Source of the DNA: Plumapathes pennacea
Taxonomy: Eukaryota; Cnidaria; Anthozoa; Antipatharia; Myriopathidae
Direction of reading: 5' to 3'
Assembly: GCA_964036295.1 (NCBI GenBank)
Contig: OZ038463.1
Location: 15,633,069-15,697,068, forward strand
DNA length: 64,000 bases
Positions 34,283 through 45,992 of the stretch are shown piece by piece (position 1 is the first letter of the stretch; every line of letters starts with the position of its first letter). Under the pieces are notes generated by a model. That model had not been told where the DNA came from. It saw only the letters and a list, made by a program, of their open reading frames with translations, and did not search any database. The position numbers and the translations under genes were made by a program.

Positions 34283-37200
34283 GCATTTCATTTTTTTTCG
34301 ACCAAAAGGTAAACTCGTTTGTGGAAAATGGGCTCCTGCTGCTGGCTATGCTCTCCCTCGCCGGTGTTTCTTTGCAACGCGGCATCCTGTGTTGACATCG
34401 CAACAGCTAATTTGAATCCCCTTGAGACTATAGACTTTAGACTTTCACCTGAACTATTAAAATAGACAAACAGACAAACAGGCAAATAACAGATTAATTT
34501 TTCTTTTCATTTTTTCGTAAATCCCTATTCCGTATTCCGTAACCCGTATTCCGTATTCCGTATTCCGTAAATCCGTAATCCGTATTCCATAATCCGTAAT
34601 CCGTATTCCATAATCCGTAATCCGTATTCCGTATCCGTGTTTTACAGACACACGTTTTTTAATTCTACACGTAATGCTTTTCCAGAAAAGTTTGAAAACG
34701 CATTGGAGTTTGAGGAACACCTGGTGCTTTATTTTGGCTAAAATGTAAGCTTGTATTACCTCGAGTTAGAAACTGACAGTTGAATGAAGCATCCGCTTAC
34801 AGTAATTGAATAAATGCGCGTCGAGCCAGATCACGTTTCAAGAGAAGATTGCTTTAGATCATAAGAGTTTGTGCGTTTTTGCTTGCGGGGGCCTGGGGCC
34901 CAGCGCGAGCTTAAAAACGCAAATTTTTATTTTTATCTTTTTTCCTTTTTGTCGGTCGAGAATGGGCACATGGTGATTGGTTCAGATTATCACGTGATAT
35001 GCAATGACGTAATTGACTTCGTTAAACAACTCGAGTGTGGCTATGAATTGCTCGGTACTTGTGTGTAAAAGTTTACTGCATTTAATCCAAACTCAACACC
35101 TTTTGGGTTTGTGCCGAACACGCACTGATAAACTGGATGCTAGGGAACGATTCTGGCTTGCGTTCTTTAGCTCACCGCGGAAGCTTTGAGAATAGCCGTA
35201 AACAGAATGATGTTTGATGGACACCGCTGGGGGATTGCAAATATCTCTGTAGCCGTTAAATATTTAGTCCCGACAAAACTTTCTGTGGCGACACGAAATA
35301 CTTCTGGGAAGAAAACAAGCCGAAAACGGAAACCAAAGCTACGATGAGCTTTAGCCGCAAAACAATGGCGATTTATGATTCACTCTGTACATGACATCTG
35401 TTGCCTCTTAAAATTCTTCTGCTTATCGTACATTGCCTGTTGAAATGTTTCTTTCATTCGATCATGTAGCCTTTGTTTCGCAATGGTCATTGTATACCAG
35501 AAATGAAAAATACACCGAAATAGTCCTGAGTATTAAGTTTGCAGTCACAAATGGACTGAACACATTGTGAACACACTGTGAACAAAACCGCAATAATATT
35601 TAAACATGATTCGTGTTACATTCCTCGCTTTCAATTTTATATTTGTTACAAAGCACGAATACTCGAAAGCCTGATAGAAGAAACGCAATCACAATACATA
35701 AAAAACACACAAGTATTGAAGCGAAGGCTGGATTGATCGTGGCCTCTGATTAGAAATAAAAGTTGTCAGAATTTCGCCCCGAAATTTTTACCGATTCCAG
35801 CGAGCGCGCCAGCAAGCTGACGTTTGGAGAGAGGTAAGATGACGCGCAACCAAACATATTTAGCCAGTTTTTAAGTTCAATTGTTGCCAAAGAACGCCGT
35901 TCGGCGAACGACCAAAATCCCCATACATTTCTTTATAACTGCCAAAGGTCATGTTCTTTCGTAATAACAAAGGTATCACATATCACTGTGTGACAGACAG
36001 ACAGACAGACTCTTGGAGGCTGTGCTGTCCTGTGTGTATACTAGAAATGAAAAATACACCGAAATAGTCCTGAGCATTGAGTTTGCAGTCACAAATGGAC
36101 TGAACACGCTGTGAACAAAACCGCAATAATATTGTAAACAAGTCTCGTGTTGGGCTCGTGTTACATTCCTCGCTTTCAATTTTATATTTGTTACAAAGCA
36201 CAAATACTCGAAAGCCTGATAGAAGTGAAACGCATTCAGTTAAAAAACAAGACAGACTAGTATTGAAGCGAAGGCTGGAATAATCGTGGCCTCTGATTAG
36301 AATTAAGTGTTCGAAGTCAAACTGTCAAAATTGATTCATAAAAAGACAAGTCACGTATTACTCAGATTTACTGGGTGGGCAACCGTTTCGCTTCTAAGCC
36401 CAAATGCAGAGTCGCTGAACCTTTAAGAACCAGTGTATGAGTGTTGTAATGGTAAATTTATAGTTTAATCAGGTCTCATTTAAGCAAGGTGTCAAAAGCC
36501 AAGTTCTCTATACTGTGTGATATATTTCTGGTGAGAAACTGGAAGTCTCCCGGAAGTTCCGCTCTTGTCCTTGCTTTCCATTTTAGTTTATTCTGCTCTC
36601 GACCCAACTAACACCGCAAGCTCAATGGCAACGTCAGTCTAGTTTATGATCCTATGCAAGGGTCCCGTATTTACATCGAATTGCGTGATTCAACAGTGGG
36701 CAATGCAACCTGTTCGAGATCAGCACGGGTGAAAGTTACTCGAAAATAGACAAATAATATATCATGACGAGCGCACATACAACGAGCAATACATTACTAA
36801 GTGCGAATCGTGCCACAAATAGAGCGACTGATTTGAAGGGAAAAGTCGGCTACAGAATTGCTTTGTCGCCGATGAAAGTTTTTAAGTGTCGCTCAACTCC
36901 AAAAGCTTGATAAAATGACATGTAACGCAACTGAATCAGATGATTACGTTAATTAGTTCTAATTGGCAGAATAACACACGCTCTCGCGTCAGGTAAATTT
37001 CACTAAAAATTGGAAAAATTGTTACAAAACCACTTGGAATGGCATAAAGAGTGATATGTTATCCGAATAAGATATAAAACTATAGCTTATGTTGCATTTA
37101 TTTTCAACGGTTTACACCACAGAGGCAAAGAAGATTAGACAAATTCTATTTTAGTTCATAGTGTAAACCGTGTAAACCGTTGTAAACCGTGTCATATTTC

Positions 37201-40200
37201 AACCTCTCCGGATCATAAAATTTCACATAGACAACCATTTGCGATACATTTAAGACCATTTTCAATATGTCATGGCCCTTTTTATGGGATTTCGGAGTCA
37301 ATATTGTCAACCTTTCGTATTTCAACGGTTCTTGAAATGCACTTAGGTTGCTTTCCAGGGCACGGAACGGCATCAATTTAATGTTGTACTTTCGCAAAAG
37401 GTGCTCTTATTTCTTAATTTGAAACATGTGTACTCACATAACCCATGAAATTTTGGCAGTCGTCGCTTTCTGAGTATCAAAATCCGATATAAGTGAATGA
37501 ACTACTGGCTCCGGCCTATAAACGAATCTTACTTTCTGCCTCTGGCATCCCAAAATAGACTACCGCTACAACCACTAGCCTTCAGAATTGCATTCAACCC
37601 TCGCATTTAACAAAATAGAAGGCTTTTAACGAATCTTAGCTATGGCAGAAGTTACTTTCTTGCTATTTTGTATTCGGACAATCTCAGACAAAAGTGTTGA
37701 CACATTCTCCCCTCCCCCCATTCAATGTTGATAAATTAATTATTTAGCAACGGTTTTCCGTCAAAGTCTTATCGGAACTCTTCCAAATTCAAGCCACATT
37801 ATTGATACGGGGAGGGGGGTGATTAAAGTAGTTTCCTTTGGAACTGGATGATTCACAGCATGGTAGTTTTGACAAATAAAGTACGACATTTAAAGCATGT
37901 ATCAACACATTTTGTCCGGGATTGTAGCCTGGCCCACAAACCCACAAATCAGACCCCAGTGGGGGCAGACCCTGACCTCGGTCAGACCGGGCTAATCCCG
38001 GGGTAAGCCATTATTATTGTAGTTATGGCAAATAATTTAATTATCTTTAGAATATGCAAACTCAAACCAAAGCATTGCCACAAAAATAGTACATTCAGTT
38101 ATCGAAAACAGCTCATTCAAACGTTCATTTATCCTTTTTCCTGCACGTACTCTCACAACTCATCTTCTTGCCCTGTGCACAAAGCAGTGCTCCATCCAAA
38201 CTTTGAAGTCCACTTAGACTGCCTCAGTCAAATAAAACATGCTCAGCATAATGTGCCAAGGTTTCCCTTCCATCACGCAGAAATGACTCCACCATGAGAT
38301 GAGCTACCAAAACATGCAAAACGATGCAATGTATATGTCAATATTATTACAACAAATTAAACATACCACAACGATGATCATACAGTATGCAATAAATACA
38401 GAGAAAAACAAGGATAAATTTACCCTAAAGCAAAGTCAAAATTTTGTTCAACACTGTATGTCATATATTATAATAGATTACATTGTATAATTTATTATGC
38501 AGTTACTACGAGTACTCAACAATGAATTCTGTTGACATGTGGTAGACTTTCTACGATGTTATCACAAAAGGGCCAGCCCCTAAATGTTCTCAAAGCACAC
38601 TATTGCAAAATCTGAGTGGGTAATTTCAGTCATAGACCTGAATAAATGTATTGGTTTCTCTTTTGTATGTAAAAACATATTGCAGAGGATAACATTTGCC
38701 ACCTGACAGACTAACATACAGTGTTCAAGACAAAATATCAGTGATACAGTATACTGTCACTGATGGTCCTAGTATTCATAAAATATAACCCACAGGGTCC
38801 GAATACCCTATGAAGCTGAATCTGTTCACTTAATTTCCAGAGATTACTTTATTGGCTAGCTTTATTTCTTGGTTATTAAAACTCCAACTGATCATATGTG
38901 GGAAGTTTTATGAAACATTTTCTGAAATATGCATGTTTTCCTCATTCTCAAATTTTGTCAATTTGCCAAGAAACTGATCGTTTCTAGTACATGTTTTTCC
39001 CCCCGAAGGCCTGAGCCACAATTACGGTTTTTGATACTGAAACTGTTGTAAAAATCAAGATCAGATTACCGGTACCGTATGTACAAATAAAAACGCCTAC
39101 TTTCGACGTATCGAATTTCACAAATCTAGCGCAAATTTAGATTATTAAACAGTCCCCACGCACACATGTCAGATATTTGTCAGGTCAACTTACAGTTCAC
39201 AATGAAGCAATACACTATCTTCAACTTACAGTTCACAATGAATAGAATCTGTTATCTTTGTGCTCTGTGCACCCAATGCTGTAGCTTAGCTTAGCTTGCG
39301 TACATCATTGTCGCTTTTCGTGAGGTAATTACAAATTTCGTCTTACCTATTAAATTCGTTGCTTCGTCCGGTTCTTTATATTTTATTGAATATTTCATAT
39401 GATTTGTGCGAAAATACTGCAGTAGGATTTGTGAATTTGTTTAGTTGGGCTTACCAGGCTTTAGCCCAGCCGAGATAAGCTGAGAAAGTCTGGCCTAAAA
39501 TTGTTTAGCCGGGCTTGCCAGACTTTAGCCCAGCCAGTGTAGCCAGGTAAGCTTGGTCTAAAATTGTTTAGCCGGGCATACCAGGTTTTAGCCCAGCCGG
39601 GGTAGCCAGGAAAGCCTGGCCTAAAATTGTTTAGCCAGGCTCACCGGGCTTTAGCCCAGCCAGGGTAGCCAGGAAAGCCTGGCCTAAAATTGTTTAGCCG
39701 GGCTTACCAGGCTTTACCCCAGCTGGGGTAGCCAGGAAGCCTGGCATAAAATTGTTTAGCCAGGCTTACCAGACTTTAACAGGCCATGCTGCCCGGTAAG
39801 CTTGGATTCAAGTCCGGTAAGCCTGGCCTGGCCAGGCTTTTCCGGGCTAGCCAGCCTTTTTGCCAGGCTTCTAATGTAAGGGCTTCTAACCGATTTTGCG
39901 GGGAAGGATTATGTTTAGACCGGTGACAAAGAAACGTTATGTATAACTCAGCAAGGCTAACAAACCTATGCAGTCAGCGAGCACGACCGTTAGTTATATA
40001 CAATCATGGCCAAAAGTATGTGGGACACTGCAAAAATGCTATTTTTTCACCATCACTCTTGTTCAACAACAAAAACGGCTCCCCCCTCCCCCTATACAAT
40101 GTTACTTAAAGAGTGTGCACTTTGCGCACACTCATTCAACATTGTATGGGGGAGGAGGGCTGGAAGTGTGAAAGTGTCATCATTTTCAGATAAAAAGCTA

Positions 40201-41967
40201 AGTGTCCCATGACTTTTGGCCAGGATTGTAGCTCGTTTCGCAAAATACAAATTTAACTCGCCCATAAAATTCGAAGCGCGTATATATAATCTATATACGT
40301 CTCTTAATGATTGCCGAAGCCGTCAGCGTTTGTTTATCTGTCGGCTGTACACTCTTCCATTTATATTAGGTCGTCATTCTGCTCATTTCGTCTTATTTCG
40401 TTTCATTTCGTTTTATTTCGTTTCGCAAATTACAGTGAGCCGAATGTTGAATATTGCGCTGTGATCAATCACATGGGGAAACGTGAATGTTAAATTGCAA
40501 ACTTGAATGTCGAATTGTAAACTTGAATGTTGAATATCGCGCTGTGATCAATCATGCGGAAACTTGAATGTTGAATTGCAAACTTGAATGTTGAATTGTA
40601 AACTTGAATGTTGAATTGTATTGAAACTTGAATTTTGGCGGGGATATAACGCCATATAGGTATGCATATTTTTAAATTAAAATGCGATCGAACTGTTTTG
40701 TATGTGAACCCGCTCAAAACAGCATGATTTCTCCCAGAATCAAAGCAAATCTTGAACCGTTTACTTCAAATTATAGACGAGCTTCAGACCTAGTCATACT
40801 TCAAAGGGCTTGTGAACGATTATCGCTGCAATCACCGCGTGTTAGATTACAGAATTGGTTATAGTTTTAGTCTTGAAAGAAAAAAATAAGACATCTAACT
40901 AAATAATTCAAGACTCCAAGTTCCGATTGCTCTGAGCGAATACTGTAGCCGAAACTGGCGACAGAAGCGTATTAAAACAATACTTCGAGGGAAAATGATC
41001 AGGAAAATACAAATTTTAATACATTCTTGAAGTGATCGAGTTACAAGATACGGGTAGCATATATTTGTCACGGTGATTGTTCGATTTACACTGACTAGCC
41101 TTTGTTGCTTGTCCTTTCTGGATAAGTATCTGAGTTTAACACAAAACGGCGTCTGAAGCTCCCGATTTGCTTTCAAGCGCTGTTCCCTTTGAGGAGCCGT
41201 TTCTTCGGCACGCTTCCGTTCATGATGCTGTCGGTTATAACATGTTTGTCGTCTTTTTTCTAGACGTATTTGGCACTGTTCGATCGTTTCACGATTTGGC
41301 CTTGCTCCTGCATGTTCCCTTCTCTTTTAAGACGAGCTTCGCAAGACCGTTCTATTCCAGTTTTCCAGTTTTCAAATTCATTTTCGTGAACGCAGTTACG
41401 TGCAAATGTTGTTCAAATCTGTTTTTCTTTTGAATATCAGTAAAAACACTGGCAGTGACGCTAATCGAGACAGACTGACTGACAGACGAACATTAATTTT
41501 CGAGATGGCGACCCGCTTGGAGTCTCCAAATAAGGCGATTTTGCTGCATTAGCTTCGCTCGGGGATTATATGTTTACTTAGTATATACCACACAAGTGAA
41601 TAGTGCTTTTCGCGCGCTCTGTTCTTCCTCAATCTCGGAATATCAAGTACTATTCACCTCCGGGCGCCTTCCGGTAAAACAAAATGGCGCGCAAACCCAG
41701 TATTTGCTCACTTTTGTCGGAAATAAAATAGCTATTTGGGAGTTGGCTATTAAACTTGTGTGGTATATATATATAACAATTATTCGCCTCAGTGTCGGTG
41801 AATAGCGGTGGATATTTACCGAGGTAAATATCCACCGCTATTCACCGACACTGAGGCGAATAATTGTTAATTATTATGGTGTATCACCTTATCACCTTGC
41901 ATTAAGGTAGTTGTCTTTGCATTATTTTTAAATGCAACTGCTGATTCCGTTTTCATCAGTTGCATAT

Positions 41968-42002
<35 letters not shown>

Positions 42003-42258
42003 ATATGTATATACATACATATATATATATGATTATTTTATGTGTTTACTTTAACTGCAGAGAAGCAAGTCGAACTCAGGGCAGAAGTTTCAATTCAGAA
42101 GAATTAACATGCCGAACATGACGGCTGCATACACCATTCAGACGAAGGTAAACCATATTACTCTTTACGTCAAATTAATGGACGATGATGAAAAACTGGT
42201 CCTTGGGTCAAATCGGAGTGACAGAAATGCATGGTTCGAAAGATTTAACTACTGCTAA
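29897..42258 (+). CDS. G2: secreted beta-trefoil-like protein, 4 exons, 11-kb intron
   Basis: Exons are 29897-29926, 30333-30492, 30922-31037 and 42061-42258, with the same intron phases (0, 1, 0) and GT-AG borders as G1. The joined frame is 504 nt, 167 aa. The signal peptide is as in G1 with one change (Val-Phe-Leu for Val-Leu-Leu). Exon 2 encodes a shorter, different mature N-terminus (ESQEAKCKILTIQKIHGVKK) that adds a fifth cysteine. Exon 3 is one codon longer than in G1 and G3. Exon 4 is the most divergent copy: RSKSNSGQKFQFRRINMPNM, then AAYTIQ, LYVKLMDDDEKLVLG and AWFERFNYC. It includes NMT and NRS sequons. Intron 3 spans 31038-42060 and is filled with nested elements, so correct splicing crosses 11 kb. 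Function unknown. The exon 4 assignment rests on homology to G1 and G3 and an intact acceptor (taactgcag). Confidence 0.82.
31391..32555. mobile_element. TIR element in G2 intron 3
   Basis: The left arm (31391-31436, AAATACAATCCTAGCAAAAT then CGGCGAGACGCCCAACCGGA) is inverted at 32505-32555. The arms are about 45 bp. The element lies in intron 3 of G2 only. Sequence just beyond the right arm is tandemly duplicated (see 32532-32814). Confidence 0.7.
31785..32048 (-). pseudogene. Unidentified protein-coding fragment in TIR element
   Basis: The minus-strand frame reads protein-like sequence with APWDICIMHQERYMYPVKDP, then RKVLRQTPTRNKLAKRFYCA and CLLPRHPYFWKDRL. A second short frame downstream (31690-31508) contains CLETLTWFSEFFLFLLERVR. 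I do not recognise a named domain. The segments look like exons of a captured or transposon gene, and no complete gene can be built from them. Confidence 0.4.
32532..32814. repeat. Tandem ~140-bp duplication; third copy at 39891
   Basis: The segment from 'gattttgcgggaaggattgt' to 'gtttcgcaaaacacggtttt' (32532-32661) is repeated at 32676-32814. A third copy lies at 39891-40245, split by a MITE at 40001. The copies seem to bracket the repeat-rich DNA between 32815 and 39890. Confidence 0.75.
32850..33135. repeat. GC-rich CCGGGGTAAGCCTGG repeat cluster
   Basis: GC-rich DNA in an AT-rich window, built of CCGGG, AAGCCTGGC and GGCTTACCCC motifs in both orientations. A segment 'accccaagataaaaatccgg' through 'ggccc acaaatcaggcc' is repeated (about 32939-32996 and 33038-33104). 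Related pieces lie at 37925-38010 and 39430-39870. Confidence 0.75.
33230..34185. mobile_element. Inverted-repeat element flanked by ATT/AAT tracts
   Basis: Arms of about 190 bp (33230-33425 and 33995-34185) pair closely, including 'gtaaatactgaatcgctgct', 'atctcctgtcaacac' and 'cggcggctttcca'. The outer ends are (ATT)n on the left and (AAT)n on the right, so the microsatellite is part of the inverted repeat. The interior has no supported gene. Confidence 0.75.
34170..34281. repeat. (AAT)n microsatellite
   Basis: An almost uninterrupted AAT repeat of about 110 bp at the right end of the inverted-repeat element. It produces the poly-isoleucine frames seen on both strands, which are not genes. 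Confidence 0.95.
34528..34640. repeat. CCGTATT/CCGTAAT minisatellite
   Basis: Repeated 7-8 bp units of the form ATTCCGT and AATCCGT over about 110 bp. A single related string (ATTACGGAATACGG) lies at 33422. Confidence 0.85.
34881..36644 (+). mobile_element. Element D, copy D2, in G2 intron 3
   Basis: Direct copy of D1 with the same limits. It shares the D1 internal duplication and also a CAGA run (about 35995-36010). An extra 80 bp near 36555-36610, absent from D1, is shared with D3. Confidence 0.75.
36645..37678. other. Intron DNA, no supported gene
   Basis: AT-rich sequence in G2 intron 3. A few GTAAACCGT strings (37159-37195) form a mini-repeat. The 83-codon minus frame at 37146-37397 has no motif. 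Confidence 0.5.
37679..37924. mobile_element. MITE, CAATC...GGATTG ends
   Basis: Ends CAATCTCAGACAAAAGTGTT and, inverted, AACACATTTTGTCCGGGATTG. The inner sequence contains CTCCCCTCCCCCC and its inverse GGGGAGGGGGG. It is related in design to the element at 40001-40228 (mariner-like terminal CAATC). A TA duplication is not clear here. Confidence 0.6.
38010..39429. other. Intron DNA, no supported gene
   Basis: AT-rich sequence with short frames (38025-38297, 38299-38490) that carry no recognisable domain. Confidence 0.5.
39430..39870. repeat. 63-bp minisatellite (AGCCCAGCCGGGGTAGCC)
   Basis: The string TTGTTTAGCC recurs at 39501, 39564, 39627, 39690 and 39752, giving a 62-63 bp period over about six units. 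Units read 'gggcttaccaggctttagcc', then 'cagccggggtagccaggaaa', then 'gcctggcctaaaa'. Composition matches the GC-rich cluster at 32850. Confidence 0.9.
40001..40228. mobile_element. Tc1/mariner-type MITE with TA duplication
   Basis: Ends CAATCATGGCCAAAAGTATG and, inverted, GACTTTTGGCCAGGATTG, flanked by TA at 39999-40000 and 40229-40230. The related copies of the host sequence at 32661 and 32790 lack it and give the empty site. It encodes no transposase. Confidence 0.85.
40683..41545. repeat. Block E in G2 intron 3
   Basis: Matches 23925-25047 and 51525-52475. It contains the Arg/Glu-rich exon on the minus strand (about 41395-41110) with an indel that changes the frame after RELQTPF. It ends 'cttcgctcggggattatatg', directly before the MITE at 41582. 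Confidence 0.75.
41582..41769. mobile_element. MITE, TATATACCACACAAGT ends
   Basis: Ends TATATACCACACAAGT and its inverse ACTTGTGTGGTATATA. The G3 copy (52491-53123) is the same element with a second MITE inserted at 52658-53101. Confidence 0.8.
41774..41869. repeat. Perfect palindrome, 47-bp arms
   Basis: 41774-41820 and 41823-41869 are exact reverse complements around a GA centre. The core reads CAGTGTCGGTGAATAGCGG. The copy in G3 intron 3 (about 53129-53228) is slightly imperfect. Confidence 0.95.
41971..41996. repeat. (CA)n microsatellite
   Basis: A CA tract followed by a short TA-rich stretch, about 65 bp before exon 4 of G2. G1 and G3 have long pure TA tracts at this place. Confidence 0.85.
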
Positions 42259-42367
42259 GTCTGTCAGAATTTAGAAAATTTAAATTCGTATTTTTTTACG
42301 CCTTGTAATTATGGTATATTTAAATTTAAACATGATTATTTTGTAACTCGCATAGCTATTGACATGG

Positions 42368-42373
42368 AATAAA
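42368..42373 (+). terminator. G2 poly(A) signal AATAAA
   Basis: AATAAA 110 bp after the G2 stop, in the position conserved behind G1 and G3. Confidence 0.6.
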
Positions 42374-44767
42374 ATGTAAATTTTACTGATCACGTGATAT
42401 TGATGTTGGACGCAAATAATTATACATTTGGGTCTAACACAGCGTTCCATCTGTTCAAAGCTTGGGCCAGTAATGTATTTTTGTTACGTTATCGATTCGA
42501 AAAATAACATGCAAACCACAACGAAAACGCATCTAAAGAGAAGCAATTCAATTCAATACTGCCGAAAAAGATGAGAATTGTCATACAATCACGCACATAA
42601 AGTATAGGATTGGGGCGATGTGAGGCGGATAATTTGTTAATAAAGTATTATAATTGCGTTTTCTTATAAGTGCTGCGGATGCTGAATATGTCAGGTTTGA
42701 TCCGTTTATACAAATTCATCTCCAATTATATCAGGTATGTTTTATGGTGTGGACACACTTTACTAACCCCCATTACTACAAAGAGGTTGTTACACGGGAA
42801 GGAGTGCAATATGGCGGAATATTTTTAAGAATCGGTTTTATTTTTTCGAGAAAAAATAAACCTGACGAGTAAAAACACAGCTGTATTGCACCACTTTTTG
42901 TGTAATAAATTATTTATTATACGACAAACGAAGCAGGGCAAATGTTCTCGCCTTGCGCAAAATGGAGCAAAAAGAATGACGCGTTCGTAAAATTTGCTTG
43001 CGAAAATTGATCACGTAAGCTAATAAACAAGTTGACCTGGTTCCTGACGAATGCAATACGCTCCCATCTCCGATCTTTGCACTCGTTATGGCCTTTAGTT
43101 GCACTCGAAATTGTGAAGTCGTGTAATAATGTAACTTATATGTAAGCGTTCTGACTACAGTACCATTAAAGTAATTTTCCCTTTCCCGTAGTAGTTTTTC
43201 CCTTTGCTGAAGACTTACTAATTAGTAAGTTGCTCAGTTTGTTCCGTTTCTGCCGAGGTTCTCTTGCTATCGCCATGTCTTTCTAGAAGAACGACTGTTG
43301 TAATTTCTAGGAAATGTCGTCCACGTCTTGAAAACAATCAGAAAGAGAAGAAATCGAACGCAAGAGCACGACGACTTCGACATCAGGTCAATTTTGCATG
43401 ACTTCACGAACTCTTTTTGTCTTGCAATTAATTTCATTGTTTTGCCGAGGTTGTCGTCCTTACTCGTGCGACACATCCTGCAATTAACTTGTCTTGTCCT
43501 TATCTAAGTTTATGTTGATAGTATTTTCCACCGAAAGCAAGGGTACGCGGATGCATACTGTACTTGCACGTATTCATTGCACGTCCGATGTCTGTATAAC
43601 AAATCGTGACAAGTGTGTTTCCGCTTGATTAGTAGAGTTTCCGTTACACCCTGTTATTAATATGCTGTTTATAGCTTTTCACTCCCAAACTAAAAATACT
43701 GATTATTCCAAGCTTTTAAACAAGGACCTGCGCTATAAAGGAAAGATCCGTCCCTCTTCCGTGACGGCATCATAATACTTAAAAAAATGGTGGAGATAAC
43801 CGAGTAACAAGCCAATATGCATTTAGGTCATATTTTTACCTATATCTTCTCAAATCTGTATAATCTAAGTCCGTCCGTGTGTCGTCAGTAACGCTTTTTC
43901 TCAGGCCTTCTTATAAATAATCCAAGATGGCCGACATTCAGGAGCGAACACAAGTACCAGGAATACGATAATTGCTCTGGCATTGATTGACTATTACTTT
44001 GGTACTGCTCAACAAGAGCAGCCTTTGTTTTGCCGAAGTTTTGACGCAATCATTTCTTCGAAGCCAAGTGCTGCACGCAAAGAAAGGAGAAATATATGGT
44101 GTGTGTTATACTTTTGCGCTGAGAGAAAAAAAAAATGATTCCGTGGCGCCGTACGTATTTCTCAGGGTCGACACGTCAAATTAATTCATGCAGTCTGCCA
44201 AGCACATTCTCAAGCATTTCTAAGGCTTAGAAATAAGTTAATGAAAAGTACAATGCTTTTTGGTATCTTAAAGGGTTAGTATGAAAAGTTGGAAAGGTCA
44301 ACTAAGTAATAACTTGCAAACAGAGGTTGTTACTTAACCGTTCCTGCCATTTTTATGTTTTAATATATTGCGACGTGCTGCAGGCACTTAGTTTTTCAGT
44401 TTCTAAGTGCCTGCATCTGCAATTTTAGGGGACTGTGATGCAGCAGCCTGGCGTTATTCACTAGTACGATATGCAAAAGTTTAACATATGACCAACATGC
44501 CTATTCCACAGTCTCTTCGGTGTCTGGTCATGGAAGCAATGCCTTTAAAATTCGCCGAAACATATCCCCCTTAATAAAGATCTGTATATACAACGCACGA
44601 ACGGTCCAAGCATGGCACGTTCATGGACTCCAGTTTAACTACATTTGCATCGGATGAGTTCCAAAGGACATTTCCTGCAGAAAGAAATTTATACCTGTTA
44701 ATATAATATATTATAAATTATCAAGTATCAACCAGATTGTTCAATGAGTGCATGGATAGTGCTATTC

Positions 44768-45992
44768 CCGGCCCCTTCCTCTAACGGTGGGCGTCCCGCA
44801 GGGGTCCATCCTTGGTCCTGTCCTCTTCACTTTATACGTAAATGACCTTCTGTCAGTGCCTAAATACAGTAAGGCAATGGGCTATGTGGACGACACCAAG
44901 CTCCTCCTCGCTCTCCCCCCGTGTGAGATCTCTAACGCAGTAGCTGCTTTGAACCAGGACCTCATAGAAATTTCAAGGTGGTGTTGTGATAATTCACTAC
45001 TGCTTAATCCTGGTAAGACCAAGTTCTTAGTCGTTGGTGTGCCGCAGCTGATGCGCACCCTGCAACCCTTGCCACCTGTCAAGCTACTCGGGGAGGAAGT
45101 CAAGCCTGTGAATGTTGCCAAGGACTTGGGTCTCATGATTGACTCCCACCTTAATTACAACGAACACATTGCAAAAACTGTCGCTAACTGCATGTTTAAG
45201 CTATCTAGAATTAATCGAATTAAGCATTTGTTAGATGAGAAGACACTCATTTTGCTAATTAATGCATTTGTTTTTAGCAAGCTGTTCTATTGTTCAACCG
45301 TCTGGAGTAACACCACGAAGCACAATATTGATAAGCTACAGCTAGTTCAAAATTACGCCTGCAGAATTGTTTTGGGTCTGAACAAGTATGACCACATTTC
45401 CGAGGGACGTAAATCGCTGAAATGGTTAAGTGTCAATGACAAACTTCTCTTAAAAGACCTGGTAATGACGCATAAATGCTTACACAGTCAAGCACCAGGA
45501 TACCTCTCTGATAAGTTTGTACGGCAGTCAAGTATTCACAATAGAATAACCCGGAATAACGGTGACCTAAACTTACCAAAGTTCAGACTAACCACTGGTC
45601 AAAGGTCTTTTGCGTTTAGGGGGGCTAAGTTATTAAATAGTCTTCCAAATGATGTAAAGAAAGTAGCAGATACTAAGGTTTTCAGGAGGAGGGTATGTAA
45701 CCTACTCATGGCAGAGCGATTATAGCTATCTATGCAATTCTACAATTATTTTCAATATTGTCTTGCACAAAATTTTCAATATTAATATATTTTTAGATAT
45801 ATTTGATAATAGTTGATATGTTGAAATATTTTATAATGTTTTCACTTTTCATTTATTTTTATCTATCTTATGTATTAATCAGTTGTAACTTATAATTTTT
45901 GTAATATATATATATATAGTTATTTAATACATTGTAGCGGAACAGCCCTGGATAAGGGAGCTTCAATAAAGTATGTATGTATGTATGTATGT
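44768..45992 (+). mobile_element. 5'-truncated LINE inserted in the G2 3' flank
   Basis: Comparison with the uninterrupted sites at about 3713-3724 and 12734-12745 gives sharp limits: GTGCTATTC | insert | ACGGTATAA. The insert has the reverse-transcriptase C-terminus, a 3' UTR and a (TATG)n tail (about 45970-45992). No obvious target duplication is seen and about one base may have been lost. Truncation plus a short-repeat tail is typical of CR1/L2-like non-LTR retrotransposons. Confidence 0.85.
44787..45725 (+). pseudogene. Non-LTR reverse transcriptase C-terminus
   Basis: The frame begins inside the RT domain: GVPQGSILGPVLF (motif B region), YVDDTKLL (catalytic motif C), then NPGKTKFLVVG (motif D). 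After a thumb-like region come the 'LGLMIDSHLNYNEHI' and 'HKCLHSQAPGYLSDKF' segments usual for LINE C-termini, ending at a natural stop. The N-terminal endonuclease and half of the RT are missing, so it cannot move by itself. The frame is intact over 312 codons, which suggests recent insertion. Confidence 0.9.

Noticed and set aside
34089-34403. Poly-isoleucine frames on both strands
   Set aside because: They are translations of the (AAT)n microsatellite.
36141-36203. 'MCFVTNIKLKARNVTR' frames in D1, D2 and D3
   Set aside because: They are short, occur with different continuations in each D copy, and D has no consistent coding frame.
44882-45136. 84-codon minus-strand frame inside the LINE
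   Set aside because: It is the antisense shadow of the reverse-transcriptase frame.
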